Of a stretch of 64,000 nucleotides of DNA, positions 55,901 to 64,000 are shown piece after piece. This stretch comes from Flammulina velutipes (lineage: Eukaryota; Basidiomycota; Agaricomycetes; Agaricales; Physalacriaceae), in the NCBI GenBank assembly GCA_011800155.1, contig CM022373.1:1612001-1676000 (forward strand), written 5' to 3'. Position 1 is the stretch's first letter, and each line of letters opens with the position of its first letter. The notes beneath the pieces were generated by a model that saw nothing but the letters and a program-made list of their open reading frames with translations, had not been told where the DNA came from and ran no database searches. Both the position numbers and the translations under genes were made by a program.

Positions 55901-57413
55901 AGAAGAAACCTCGACAGAAGTCGAGGAAGAGTACAGAGTCACTCAACTAGCCGCTATGGCAGTGGAGGACTTAGAGAAATGGGTAGCTATCGACGAGTTC
56001 CCTGAACTAGAACGATCAGCTAGGGAACAGTTATGGGAAACCTTACTACCACACGTAGAACCCTACTTGAAGGATGAGAATTATACACCCGCTATCTTAG
56101 CGGATCGACAACTTCAAACCCTTAGGGACTTCAGTGACAAGGAATTCTTCATAGCTGGTGACAAGTTATACAAAAAGAATGCAGAAGGAAAACACCGGAG
56201 AGTCCTCCTACTAGGCAAAAGACTGCCAGTGGTACAAGTCATACACGACAAGCATGGGCACAAAGGTCAATTTTCCGTCCGCAAACTTGTCGGGAAAAGA
56301 TTCTGGTGGCCAGGAATGGATACAGACATCAATTGGTTCGTAAAAACGTGTGTACTCTGTCAGAAGAGACAGAAGATGAAAATACACAAAGAACCAACTA
56401 TAACTCCAACACCAGGGATCTATGAAACGGCTTTTGTAGACACTTTCAGAATGCCGACTTCTGGCGGCACTGGAGCTCGAAAGAAGTACTCAGGATATAA
56501 TGCAGTCACAGTAGCACGATGTGGATTGACTGGATGGCCAGAGGCCAGAGCGTTAATCAATGAGAATGCCGAGACCTTAGGGGATTGGATTTTCGAAGAT
56601 ATATTGTGTAGATGGGGTTGTATAAAGCAGATAGTCACTGATAACGGACCCGCTATCAAGAAGGCAATGGTCCATATCGAGGCTAAGTATGGTGTTAAAG
56701 GGATTCTAATCACTCCCTACAACAAACAGGCCAATGGAAAAGTGGAAAGAGGGCACTGGGACATTAGACAATCATTGTTTAAAGTGTGCAAAGGCCATCC
56801 AGAGGAATGGCCCGCTTTCTTACATGAAGTACTATGGGCCGAAAGGATAACGGTTAAAAGGACTTTGGGTCATTCACCGTTTTACGCAGTAACAGGATGT
56901 GAACCAGTGTTACCACTTGATATCGAAGAAGCCACCTGGCTCGTAGATATCCCAGATACGTTGATTTCACACTCCGACTTGATAGTGTATCGAGCAACTC
57001 AGTTGATAAAGCACAAAGAAGACGTAAAGAAAATGAAACAGCGTGTAACTGAAGCCAAGAAAAGAGCGGCGGAAAGATTCATGGATGAACATAAAAATAG
57101 AATTCCAAAGTACAAGTTCAAAACAGGTGAACTCGTACTGGTGCGCAATACGCGCATTGAAGACGAATTAAATTCAAAGTTCAAAGAAAGATTCATGGGT
57201 CCATACGCTGTTATTTCTCGAACCACGGCGGGGAACTACGTACTGTGTGAATTGGATGGCTCGATATTGAAGGATAAGATAGCCCAGTTTAGAGTGATCC
57301 CTTTCTACTCAAGAAAGGACCCAAAACAACTGGGAGATGTATTTTTCAAAAGGCTACACAGGATCCGCGATAGTGTCGGGCGAGTACTCGACTTGGTAAA
57401 TAAAACTACGTAG
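52911..57413 (+). pseudogene. X2 RT-RNase H-integrase, interrupted by a MITE
   Basis: Frame open from about 52911 to 54554 and again from 55173 to TAG 57411-57413; the 610-bp MITE plus its 8-bp duplicate lies between. RT shows FCVVKKDGKKLRLVHSLEPLN and the catalytic YIDDVPVRGP; RNase H has ILSVDTSYMAVGFYLSQEDP and KVHGPDGLSRR; integrase has HDKHGHKG...CVLCQ, AFVDTFRMP, VTDNGPAI and NGKVERGHWD. Length without the MITE is normal for Ty3 Pol. No chromodomain. Apart from the MITE I see no damage, so loss of activity is recent. Confidence 0.9.
54555..55164 (-). mobile_element. MITE (TAGGGTTT family), copy b, in X2 pol
   Basis: 610 bp, inverted relative to the copy at 28338. Ends TAGGGTTTAAAAGTTAGG and its inverse; perfect 8-bp target duplication ATTATTCA (54547-54554 and 55165-55172). 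Excision of one duplicate restores VKDYSKKALAM coding. The interior is made of TAACTGGTTA-like repeats. Confidence 0.93.
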
Positions 57414-57933
57414 GGAACAGATGGTGCGGACACCATCTATTTTCCTTGGTAGGGGATATAGAGGTGTTATATAGGCCAAAATTTTAAAATTTTGTTAAGA
57501 TTCATCGTCAGCCGCCTATATAACGGGCAGTCAGAACACCCGCCAAAATAGCGGGTGGAAATCGGAAATCGGAAATCGACTCGAGTCAGGTGAGAACACG
57601 TGACGCATCACGTGACAGGACGCGTCCAAAACCAATCAAATAGAAGACTGGTTGCCAGGCATAACAGTAGTGGAAGTCAAGGATGGCAAGCTTGTGTAAG
57701 GCCAGTAAAGAGAAAGGCAGAATCAAGCTCAGGGACTCAGCGGGACCGAAACAGGCGGAAGCGAACAAGGAAAGACCAGGGCATCAATAGCAATCCAAAA
57801 AGGGAAGAAATTGACTCGCCTGGGATGTTTTGATGGGCGATCCATTAAACACCGGACCGGACCCCGGTAGTGTGAGAAAGAGGGACTTTAATGTTACCCT
57901 TTTTCTCTTCAACCACCACGACCAAAGTCGAAC
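57414..57933. promoter_or_regulatory. Post-pol palindromic module and gene C promoter of X2
   Basis: 57420-57437 is the perfect palindrome GATGGTGCGGACACCATC, followed by a G-rich tract TAGGGGATATAGAGG. Further on lie a CTATATAACG TATA-like box at about 57517, the CCG-N9-CGG palindrome at 57539, three tandem GGAAATC units (57557-57577) and two CACGTG E-boxes (57597 and 57609). These lie upstream of gene C. Confidence 0.6.
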
Positions 57934-59967
57934 ATGTCCGCGCCCGTCTCTCCCTCGCCGCTCTCGCCTGCCGCTGCCTCGTCTGCCCCCGACCTCGCCG
58001 CCGCCATACCGCCTGCACCTGAGCCTGCCGCTACCATGTCGCCCGCGCCCGAACCTACCGCTACCGTGTCGCCTGCGCCTGAGCCCGTCTCCACCGTCTC
58101 GCCTGTGACCATGTCCCCCCGTGCAGAACCAACCGCGGTGTCCGACTCGACAACGCCGTTGTTTCTCCCGGCCCCTTCAGAAGGAAGCTCGCCGTTGCCC
58201 GAAGAAAAAGAGTCAACCCCGCCTCCTAGGTCGCCAACCCCTGCGAGCCCGGAAGCGACACCACCACCTTCGAGCGTACTGGGAACGACGGAGTCAGGCA
58301 TGACCTCGTCGGTTGACGCGTCGGCGACGTGTCAACCAAGCCCAGTACGCGTCGAAACGTGGCCAAGTTTCGAGGAAGGCGGAAAGACGACCCTAGGCCT
58401 GGACTATGCGTCCACGGAGGGGGAAGAAGACGAAGACGAGGAGGTGGACGAGCTTATGAGCACGTCCTCTCCAGAACCCACGGAAAGGGAGGCGAAGGGA
58501 TCTACGGGAGGTGAACCTCCTGCAGATCCGGATCGCGACGACGGTCTCACCGCCGTCGAGATCGACTTCGCAAGGGCAATGCCCCCTCCTGTCCCGCAGT
58601 CACCACCAAGACTGCCTCTTCGTCTGGATTCTCCGCCCCCGATGACGGAATCGCTGTTTGGACCTACGTGGTTCCCAGCACCAATCCCGCCACCATCACC
58701 GCAGGCCTGGTTACAACCGACGCCGCCAACGACGACTCCGCCTCCAGCATCCCCGCCTGTTGCTGGAACTCCTCCAGCAGCAACGGAGATACCGCTGGCG
58801 GGACCGCCACTGATGCTACCTCCCTCCTTCTGGTCGCCGCCAACTGTGATGTCGCCTCGAATCTGGTCGCCCCCAACGGGTACGCCGCCCAGGAAGGCGA
58901 CACCTCCGGAAGCGGCACCGACTCCACCACCCCCGACAACCGCAACGGCTCCAAGGCCAGTTTCAAGGAAGCGAAAACTGGAAAGGCCTGTCCAGGGGGA
59001 CTCGCCAAAGAAAAGGACATGGGGACCGGCGATCCTCAAAACGCCTGCCTGGGTCCCGGTATCAAAGAAGAGGAAGGAGATGGAAGTCGAGGAAGAGGAC
59101 GACTCTGAGGAGTCGAAACAGCCAAATCCGCCGAAAAAGCGGATGAGGCTCATGAAGAAGGCGCCAGAAACGGCAAAGGCAAAGGTTAGCTCATTTCACC
59201 TGGTTTTAAACCAAGTGGAGGAAACTAACTGAGAAATTCGAAAGAAACAGCCAACTGCCGAGGAGAAGGCACTAGCAGAACAGCGAGCCGCCCGGGCAGC
59301 GGCTCGTGAAGCCAGAAAGAACCAGCCCGCCGCCTCAACGTCGGCCCCGCCTGCAAGTCGGGCTCGGGAAGCCAAACCCGCCTCACAGCCGGAGGCGTCG
59401 TCCTCAAAAAGGAAACTGGATGACGGCAATGCAGAGCCGCCAAAGAAGAAGCGAAAACCGAGGACGGTCGCCGTCAACCCTACCGGGCGTAAGCCCATGC
59501 TCCCCACGCGCGACAAAAACGACCCTTTTCACAGCCAGCAGATCCTGTGCAGGAGATGCTTCAAGAAAGGCATACACTGCAAGTTCGAAGGCTCGAACAA
59601 ATCTTGCGTGGAATGCACATATGTGAAGAAGGGTTGCTTGAAGCTGGATCCCGAGGATCACAAGGACGAGGCCCAACTTCGCGTCGACGAGCTCGAGAAG
59701 GAGTTGGCAGCGGTAACGGCCAGACTGACGACACTTGAAGAAACCGTCAGGCTGTCGGAGGCGGTTATCCCCAACCTCGAGGCAGCCCTCTCCATCATCT
59801 TGACTGGAGGAGACACGTCAGAGATCCTGCGAAAGCTGGAGAGGGGGAACTACGACTACGAGGACAGCGACGATGACGATGACGAGGAGATGGAGGACCC
59901 GAAAGGGAAAGGAAAGGCAAAGGCCCCCGCTGAGAAGAAGGGGAAGGGCAAAGGCAAAGAGAAGTAG
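57934..59967 (+). CDS. X2 accessory gene C: Zn(II)2Cys6 cluster protein (655 aa)
   Basis: Two exons (57934-59184 and 59251-59967) around a 66-bp phase-0 intron. The N-terminal 400 residues are Pro/Ser/Thr/Ala-rich and low-complexity; then come basic nuclear-type signals (PPKKKRKPRT), and at about residues 516-545 a fungal zinc cluster with spacing CX2CX6CX8CX2CX6C. A clear heptad region follows (RVDELEKELAAVTARLTTLEETV), then an acidic run and a Lys-rich end. It corresponds to X1 gene C in position, strand and C-terminal architecture, but the N-terminus is unrelated and the five X1 introns are absent. DNA binding by a dimer is expected from the family; target and role are inferred. GC content is much higher than in the neighbouring pol. 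Confidence 0.87.
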
Positions 59968-59991
59968 GAACTTGGGCAGGCCCAAGTTCCT
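59966..59991. terminator. Perfect 12-bp inverted repeat overlapping the gene C stop codon
   Basis: Arms of 12 bp with a 2-base loop (AGGAACTTGGGC and its complement). It begins within the TAG stop of gene C. It could form an RNA hairpin at the 3' end of the transcript; function is not proven. Confidence 0.5.
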
Positions 59992-60542
59992 TTGGACTCT
60001 ATACAAACGAACTAGACGTTTTACTTACAAATGGGACTTAGTACGGCAGAATACGGACTGCATACGTACTGTATTTTCTTCGGGCGCTGGAGTCGTCGTC
60101 TTTTCCTTGGGCCTCCGGGCAAAAGTGCTATATATATAGAGCTCCATATATATAAATAAATGGCTTGTGTAAAATCTTGGATATAAACGAGACTGAGAGG
60201 GCGAATCGCCGCTAAGTCGTCGGGCATCTAAGAAAGCATGAGAAAGACAAGAAAATAGGCTGCGCCACACAAGGAATTAGGCATCCGACCCGATAGCGGG
60301 TCGGGTCTTCGGACTCTAAGTGGTTCATTCAACAAATGTATTGAGTGAACTAAGCAAACTACAAGAGATAAGCGGGACGTCAAACCAAATAAGTCAAGGG
60401 GAGACGCCCGCAAGTGAAGAAGAAAAAAGGATCTAAGTGGAAAATCGGACTTAGAGAAACATAGAAGGACAAAGGTAGCTATTCAAAAGCGCCGCTATGA
60501 CTAGGGCATTAGAAATAAGAAACAAACAAGTCACGAAAGAAG
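59992..60542. other. Spacer between convergent genes C and B of X2
   Basis: Contains an AT-rich run with TATATATAGAGCTC...TATATATA at about 60128-60155 and a CCCGATAGCGGGTCGGG motif near 60289. No gene seen. The polypurine-like module found here in X1 is not evident. Confidence 0.45.
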
Positions 60543-61792
60543 TTAGAGAAAATCGGGAACACCCCAGTACTCGACACAGGACTCATCAGGATACTCGAGG
60601 GGAGCGCAAAAGCACATACGCTCGCCGCACTTGTTAAAATGTTTCTGCAATCAATACCAAGTCGTCAGCAAACAAAGGATGGCTCGAGAAAAAGCTAAAG
60701 GCACCAACAAAGACCATAGAAGGTGGAGCTTGACTCTCCGCTTCGATAGCGGGTCCCGAAACGGGAGCGGCCGCTACCATAGCGGGTTCAGTCAAGACAG
60801 ACTGGGCCACCTCCACAGCGACTGGACTACCCATCCAAGCGACGGTGTGAGGAGGTGGAACAGAAGCCGAAGGAGCAATGGGATTGGTAGTTTCGTCGAA
60901 GTCACGATCCGAGGCTAACACGGGAGCGAAGTCCAAGTGAGCAGCGAGACCCGTTGTGATAACGCGCTCGTACATGATGGGACGAGTGTCGCAGAAACGA
61001 GGGAATCGATTAACCGCTAAGAAGCGGGGCCACCAAAGGACAAGCGCCTGGTCGACGGGGGACAATTGACCCAAGGGAAGGGGCAAGTTGTTCACTACAT
61101 CGTAGTTGGCAACGATCCCTCCCAAAGAGTCCTCAGCCCCAAGGTGAAAACCAAGGAGAACGGACGTCTGACAAGGATACATTAGACCTCCGACTGGAAA
61201 GCGGGTGAACCAAACGTACGGCAAAGTCACCCAATGCCTCTTCCATCATCTTAGCAAAATACCGCTCGGGATGACGGAAGCGGGCGGGGATGAGGTCTTC
61301 AAAGTGAAGACCATCGAGTACCACGGAACCCCGCCGCATCCCAAACCAGTTAGAAACAAGACGAAGGCAGCAGACATACAACAAAGCAATGTTGTAGGCC
61401 TGACCCGTCTTAAGGTCGGGATCCTCGATCTCCCAGATAGCCATCGAGCGAATCTATATCTAAGTCAGAACCAGGAAAACAGAGGACAGAATGACGAAAC
61501 TCACCAAACATTGAATCATGAAGCGCAAAGTGGGTGCGTCGAGCATTTCGCTCACACCCAAGGACAAGTCCTCAGTCGGGGAAGTATGAAAGGAAGAAAG
61601 ATCCAAGACGTTGAAAGGCGTGGCTACGATAGGAAAGCTAAACGTAGCACGGTACATCGACAAGGCCACAGCCAGACCCGCTTCAGCTTCTAAGAAACCG
61701 ACGGCTTGACGGGAAAAGCGGTCAGAAAGGCCTGGGAGAAAAGCAAGCTTGAAGTTGGTCCAGGGAGGGATTAACGCAAGATTCTGCTCCAT
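60543..61792 (-). CDS. X2 accessory gene B (358 aa, unknown function)
   Basis: Four exons (61792-61505, 61453-61220, 61167-60715, 60644-60543), all phase 0. The first two match the X1 gene in length to the base (288 and 234 bp). Shared blocks include IPPWTNFKLAFLPGL, FLEAEAGLAVALSMYR, FPIVATPFN, DAPTLRF, LKTGQAYN, CLRLVSNWF, EDSLGGI, LWWPRFL and DTRPIMYERVIT. The last exon keeps KHFNKCGERMCFC against THFNTLGQTMCTHC in X1. The donor before the last intron (GTCTTT) is non-consensus, so that boundary is the weakest. No known domain. It is transcribed towards gene C and follows A. Confidence 0.82.
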
Positions 61793-62275
61793 GTTGGATA
61801 AGGATTCGAGAGGACGCTGCGAGTTTATAAAGGTGCGCGCCCGCTATACTATCGGGCCCCGCAATAACAAACGGATCCGCAACGGCCATCGAATGCAATG
61901 AGGCAAGGCTTTACCACACGGCTACGCTGAGTAGTATTGCCAATACGACGACCTAGAGGGTGCGGATGGACACCACCAAGTGACCTTCCACCAGGATATG
62001 CGCAGGGACTTAACCACCCGCTATCAAAACGGGTCAAGGACAAAAATTAGGCCCCGCCAACATGGCGGACAGGAACTCTATCGTGTAGATTCAGTTGGTG
62101 GCACAGCGAGACATGAGGCAAAACATATTGCAAATTCAGAGTCTAGTTACGAGGCGAATGATGAACTAAAGAGGGAATACAGTAACTAGCTGCAACAGGG
62201 ACGTGCCCAACGAACTACAGATCACGAAAAGAGTATTGAGGGATCTACAGCGGAATGTCCAAATCGAAGTGGAGA
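61793..62275. other. Spacer between genes A and B of X2
   Basis: 483 bp with two palindromes (61839 and 62017) in what should be the B promoter. No further gene. Confidence 0.5.
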
Positions 62276-63898
62276 CTAGTCTAGCAAGGACTTCACGGTG
62301 CCTACATACAGATCCTTGGTACGATTAAAAGCCTGGATCTCACCGTGGACATGGTTCAAGATCCGAACCAAGTCCAAGCGGTAGGACTGCTCCGTCGACA
62401 AAAGTGAAGCGCTAGCCTCACGAGGGAACTCGTCGAGCTCGGCAAGGCGATTAACCTGCTTGAGCACGCGAACAACCGACGAGGCGTAGCTCTGAATAAT
62501 AGGACCCGCTAACAAAGCGGACCCGCCAAGTTAGCGGGTGTACATCGAAACTAAGACAACAGGCTTACCTCCAGCAAGCTGGTCCAGGAAAGCCTGGTCG
62601 ATATGGAAAGACGAAGGCTTAGGACTCTTTCGGGGACGACTAGAGTTCTCGGCAGTAGCCTTGCGCTTATGAGCAGCGGGAGCAGGTTCGACGAAGTTCA
62701 CGGAAGAACCCAGAATGTCTAAGGCCTTCTGGTATTCCCGGGAAGAAGTCAGCATACCTGGGACGAACGCGTAGGGAAGGTAAAATACCGTGCGCTTCGA
62801 GTCCGAGGGAGGCGACTATGAACAAGTCAGCACCCAAAGTAGAAAATCAGCCCGAGTCGAAGACATTACCTCGAGAGGAACCAAGTCGGTACCAGTAACA
62901 CCGTTGCCGTCGATAATGGACAAATCCTGCAAGGGGACTGTCAACGAGTCCAAGTCTAGAAAAATCGTGAAATAAGCTCACGTCGTCCGAAGCAAGATCG
63001 GATTCAGACAGACCGTCATCCATATCTTAGCGAAAGAGAAGGTGTCGGGGTTAAAACACAGATTATGAAAGTTGGAGGAGGGGAACTTACCACAGTCCTC
63101 AGGAGGAGGCATAGCCGCTTCCCCAACGGCCTCCAACTTCTCATCGATCACCGCTGGCGACTTAACCGTCTTTCCACCCTGGGAAAACGACTTAGAAACC
63201 AGAAGCACAGTAAGGAAACAATAGCGTACCTTCTTAGCAGCAGGCTTGCTCTTGGGAGGATCCTTGGGGGTGTCGACTTTTGGAGCCGCCTCCTTAGCGG
63301 GTCCTTTTCCTTTCGAGTTAAAGGACCGCTGGTTGAAGTGCAAAGGGTGAAAGTCGGGCAACTTAGGCGCTATGAAGTCGGTGTGTCGACTAGTGACAGC
63401 CGTAAGAGGCGTAAACACGCCAGCAAGATTAATCCGCGGGAGTTGAGGATTAACCCCCAACTCCAGCAGGTAGCAAGCTAGCCAGTTGCGAACGTTATGA
63501 AAGAATGAATGGATTTCAGCCGTCGCGGTAGCGGTCGTGCGATTAGCCAAAGATAAGTTAACAACCTAACTTGGGTTAGACACGCACGAACATGGAAGAA
63601 TAAAGGCACTCACCAATAACTTGGGAAAGAAGCGATCGAGAGAGTCCACGCGGGCTTCCAGAGCGATACCCGGCGTGTTAGACGAACGAACGAGGGCCAT
63701 AATCGGTCCAGAAAGTTGTTCGATCGCGTCCTTGATGACACCCTCGACATGAGTGGGGACCGCGTAGTTCATGATGAACTCAGAGATAGCGGGTCCCAGC
63801 TCCGCACGAAACTGCGTAACCTCAGGCGCAACGGTCACTGGATCGACTGCCAGCAGTGGGCGAATAGTAGTCCAGTGCGGGGTTTTAGGAGGAGCCAT
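62276..63898 (-). CDS. X2 accessory gene A (429 aa, unknown function)
   Basis: Seven exons (63898-63614, 63565-63230, 63178-63091, 63025-62982, 62926-62870, 62815-62569, 62508-62276) with the same phases as X1. Conserved blocks: DAIEQLSGPIMALVR, RNWLACYLLELGVNP, RINLAGVFTPL, GGKTVKSPAVIDEKLEAVG, DLSIIDGNGV, PGMLTSSREYQKALDILGSSVNFVEPAP, KRKATAENSSRP, QSYASSVVRVLKQVNRL and NRTKDLYVGTVKSLLD. The best-conserved 39-residue block is about 60% identical to X1; elsewhere it is lower, against about 93% in RT. A palindrome overlaps the last 3' splice site (62505-62520). No domain recognised. The basic KRKAT segment suggests a nuclear protein; this is inference. Confidence 0.85.
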
Positions 63899-64000
63899 TA
63901 TGCAGAAAAGACAGAAGTTGGATAAGAGTTGTAGTGGACGCGCCAACGAAGCGGCGCGCCTACAACAGCTTTTAAGCCAGGACTTAGAATAACCAGATCG
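63899..64000. promoter_or_regulatory. Upstream region of X2 gene A, to the window end
   Basis: 102 bp with the palindromic GGACGCGCC...GGCGCGCC near 63938 and a CTTTTAAG at 63970 in place of a TATA box. By comparison with X1 the polypurine tract and 3' LTR should start about 120 bp beyond the window. Confidence 0.45.

Larger units (their letters stand above)
48017..64000 (+). mobile_element. X2: giant Ty3/gypsy retrotransposon with three accessory genes (right end outside window)
   Basis: 5' LTR 48017-49711, primer site, gag, pro, pol (split by a MITE), gene C (+), genes B and A (-). The 3' LTR should begin about 120 bp past the window, giving about 17.8 kb in total. It is inserted in X1 gag; the base run CGCGT (48012-48016) is the expected left target duplication. 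The order of parts mirrors X1 exactly. Confidence 0.9.
48017..64000. repeat. Dispersed palindromes, X2 type: CCCGCT-N5-AGCGGG (CCG-N9-CGG)
   Basis: I count 17 occurrences starting near 48224, 49620, 51324, 51970, 52010, 52294, 55779, 56088, 57539, 60738, 60771, 61014, 61839, 62017, 62505, 62522 and 63286. The core is usually CCGCTA...TAGCGG with exactly 9 bases between the CCG and CGG triplets. Many isolated half-sites (CCCGCTAT, TAGCGGG) occur as well. They lie in the LTR, in gag, pro and pol codons, in introns and between genes. Confidence 0.88.

Noticed and set aside
58404..59153. 249-codon minus-strand frame opposite X2 gene C
   Set aside because: Gly/Ser-rich shadow of the Pro/Ser-rich gene C exon.

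Overview
The window comes from a fungal nuclear genome, most likely a mushroom-type basidiomycete (Agaricomycetes). The host genes carry many GT-AG introns of only about 46-66 bp, intergenic gaps are short, and the families (Ubc3/Cpk1-like MAP kinase, STK32/YANK-type kinase, borealin, Ty3-type elements) fit that group. No phage, plasmid, CRISPR or rRNA signal is present.

Region 1 (1-23.3 kb) is compact host DNA: the 3' part of a protein O-mannosyltransferase, an ERK-type MAP kinase, a DUF3632-like protein, a secreted T1-type ribonuclease, a borealin, trehalose-6-phosphate synthase, arginyl-tRNA synthetase, guanylate kinase and an N-myristoylated STK32-like kinase. One intact, apparently very young Ty3/gypsy chromovirus (4247-14280; matching 330-bp LTRs, CACGC target duplication, one 3057-codon Gag-Pol frame with two unexplained extra modules) sits in the promoter between the divergent DUF3632-like and ribonuclease genes.

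Region 2 (23.7-33.6 kb) is a nested graveyard: a hAT transposase remnant, LTR fragments of a large Ty3 family (here called X), a decayed second Ty3 element with nonsense codons, two kinds of hAT-like MITE with 8-bp target duplications, and two related 1.46-kb terminal-inverted-repeat elements.

Region 3 (33.6-64 kb) holds two head-to-head members of family X. X1 (minus strand, 33610-48016) is interrupted in gag by X2 (plus strand, 48017 to beyond the window). Each would be about 18 kb, with about 1.7-kb LTRs. Both have the order gag-pro-pol, then an accessory gene C in the same sense, then accessory genes B and A in antisense, then the 3' LTR. A, B and C are spliced and intact in both copies, whereas gag-pol is broken in both. 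Gene C encodes a Zn(II)2Cys6 cluster followed by a coiled coil.

The most interesting signal is that each X copy is peppered, in coding, intronic and LTR sequence alike, with palindromes of the form CCG-N9/10-CGG. The flanks are copy-specific: TTCCG...CGGAA in X1 and CCCGCT...AGCGGG in X2. CGG half-sites are what Zn2Cys6 dimers recognise. I infer a retrotransposon-encoded, self-targeting DNA-binding system whose sites co-evolve with the protein, possibly analogous to the VANC anti-silencing proteins of plant VANDAL elements. That function is inference; the genes, their conserved exon structure and the motif distribution are seen in the sequence.
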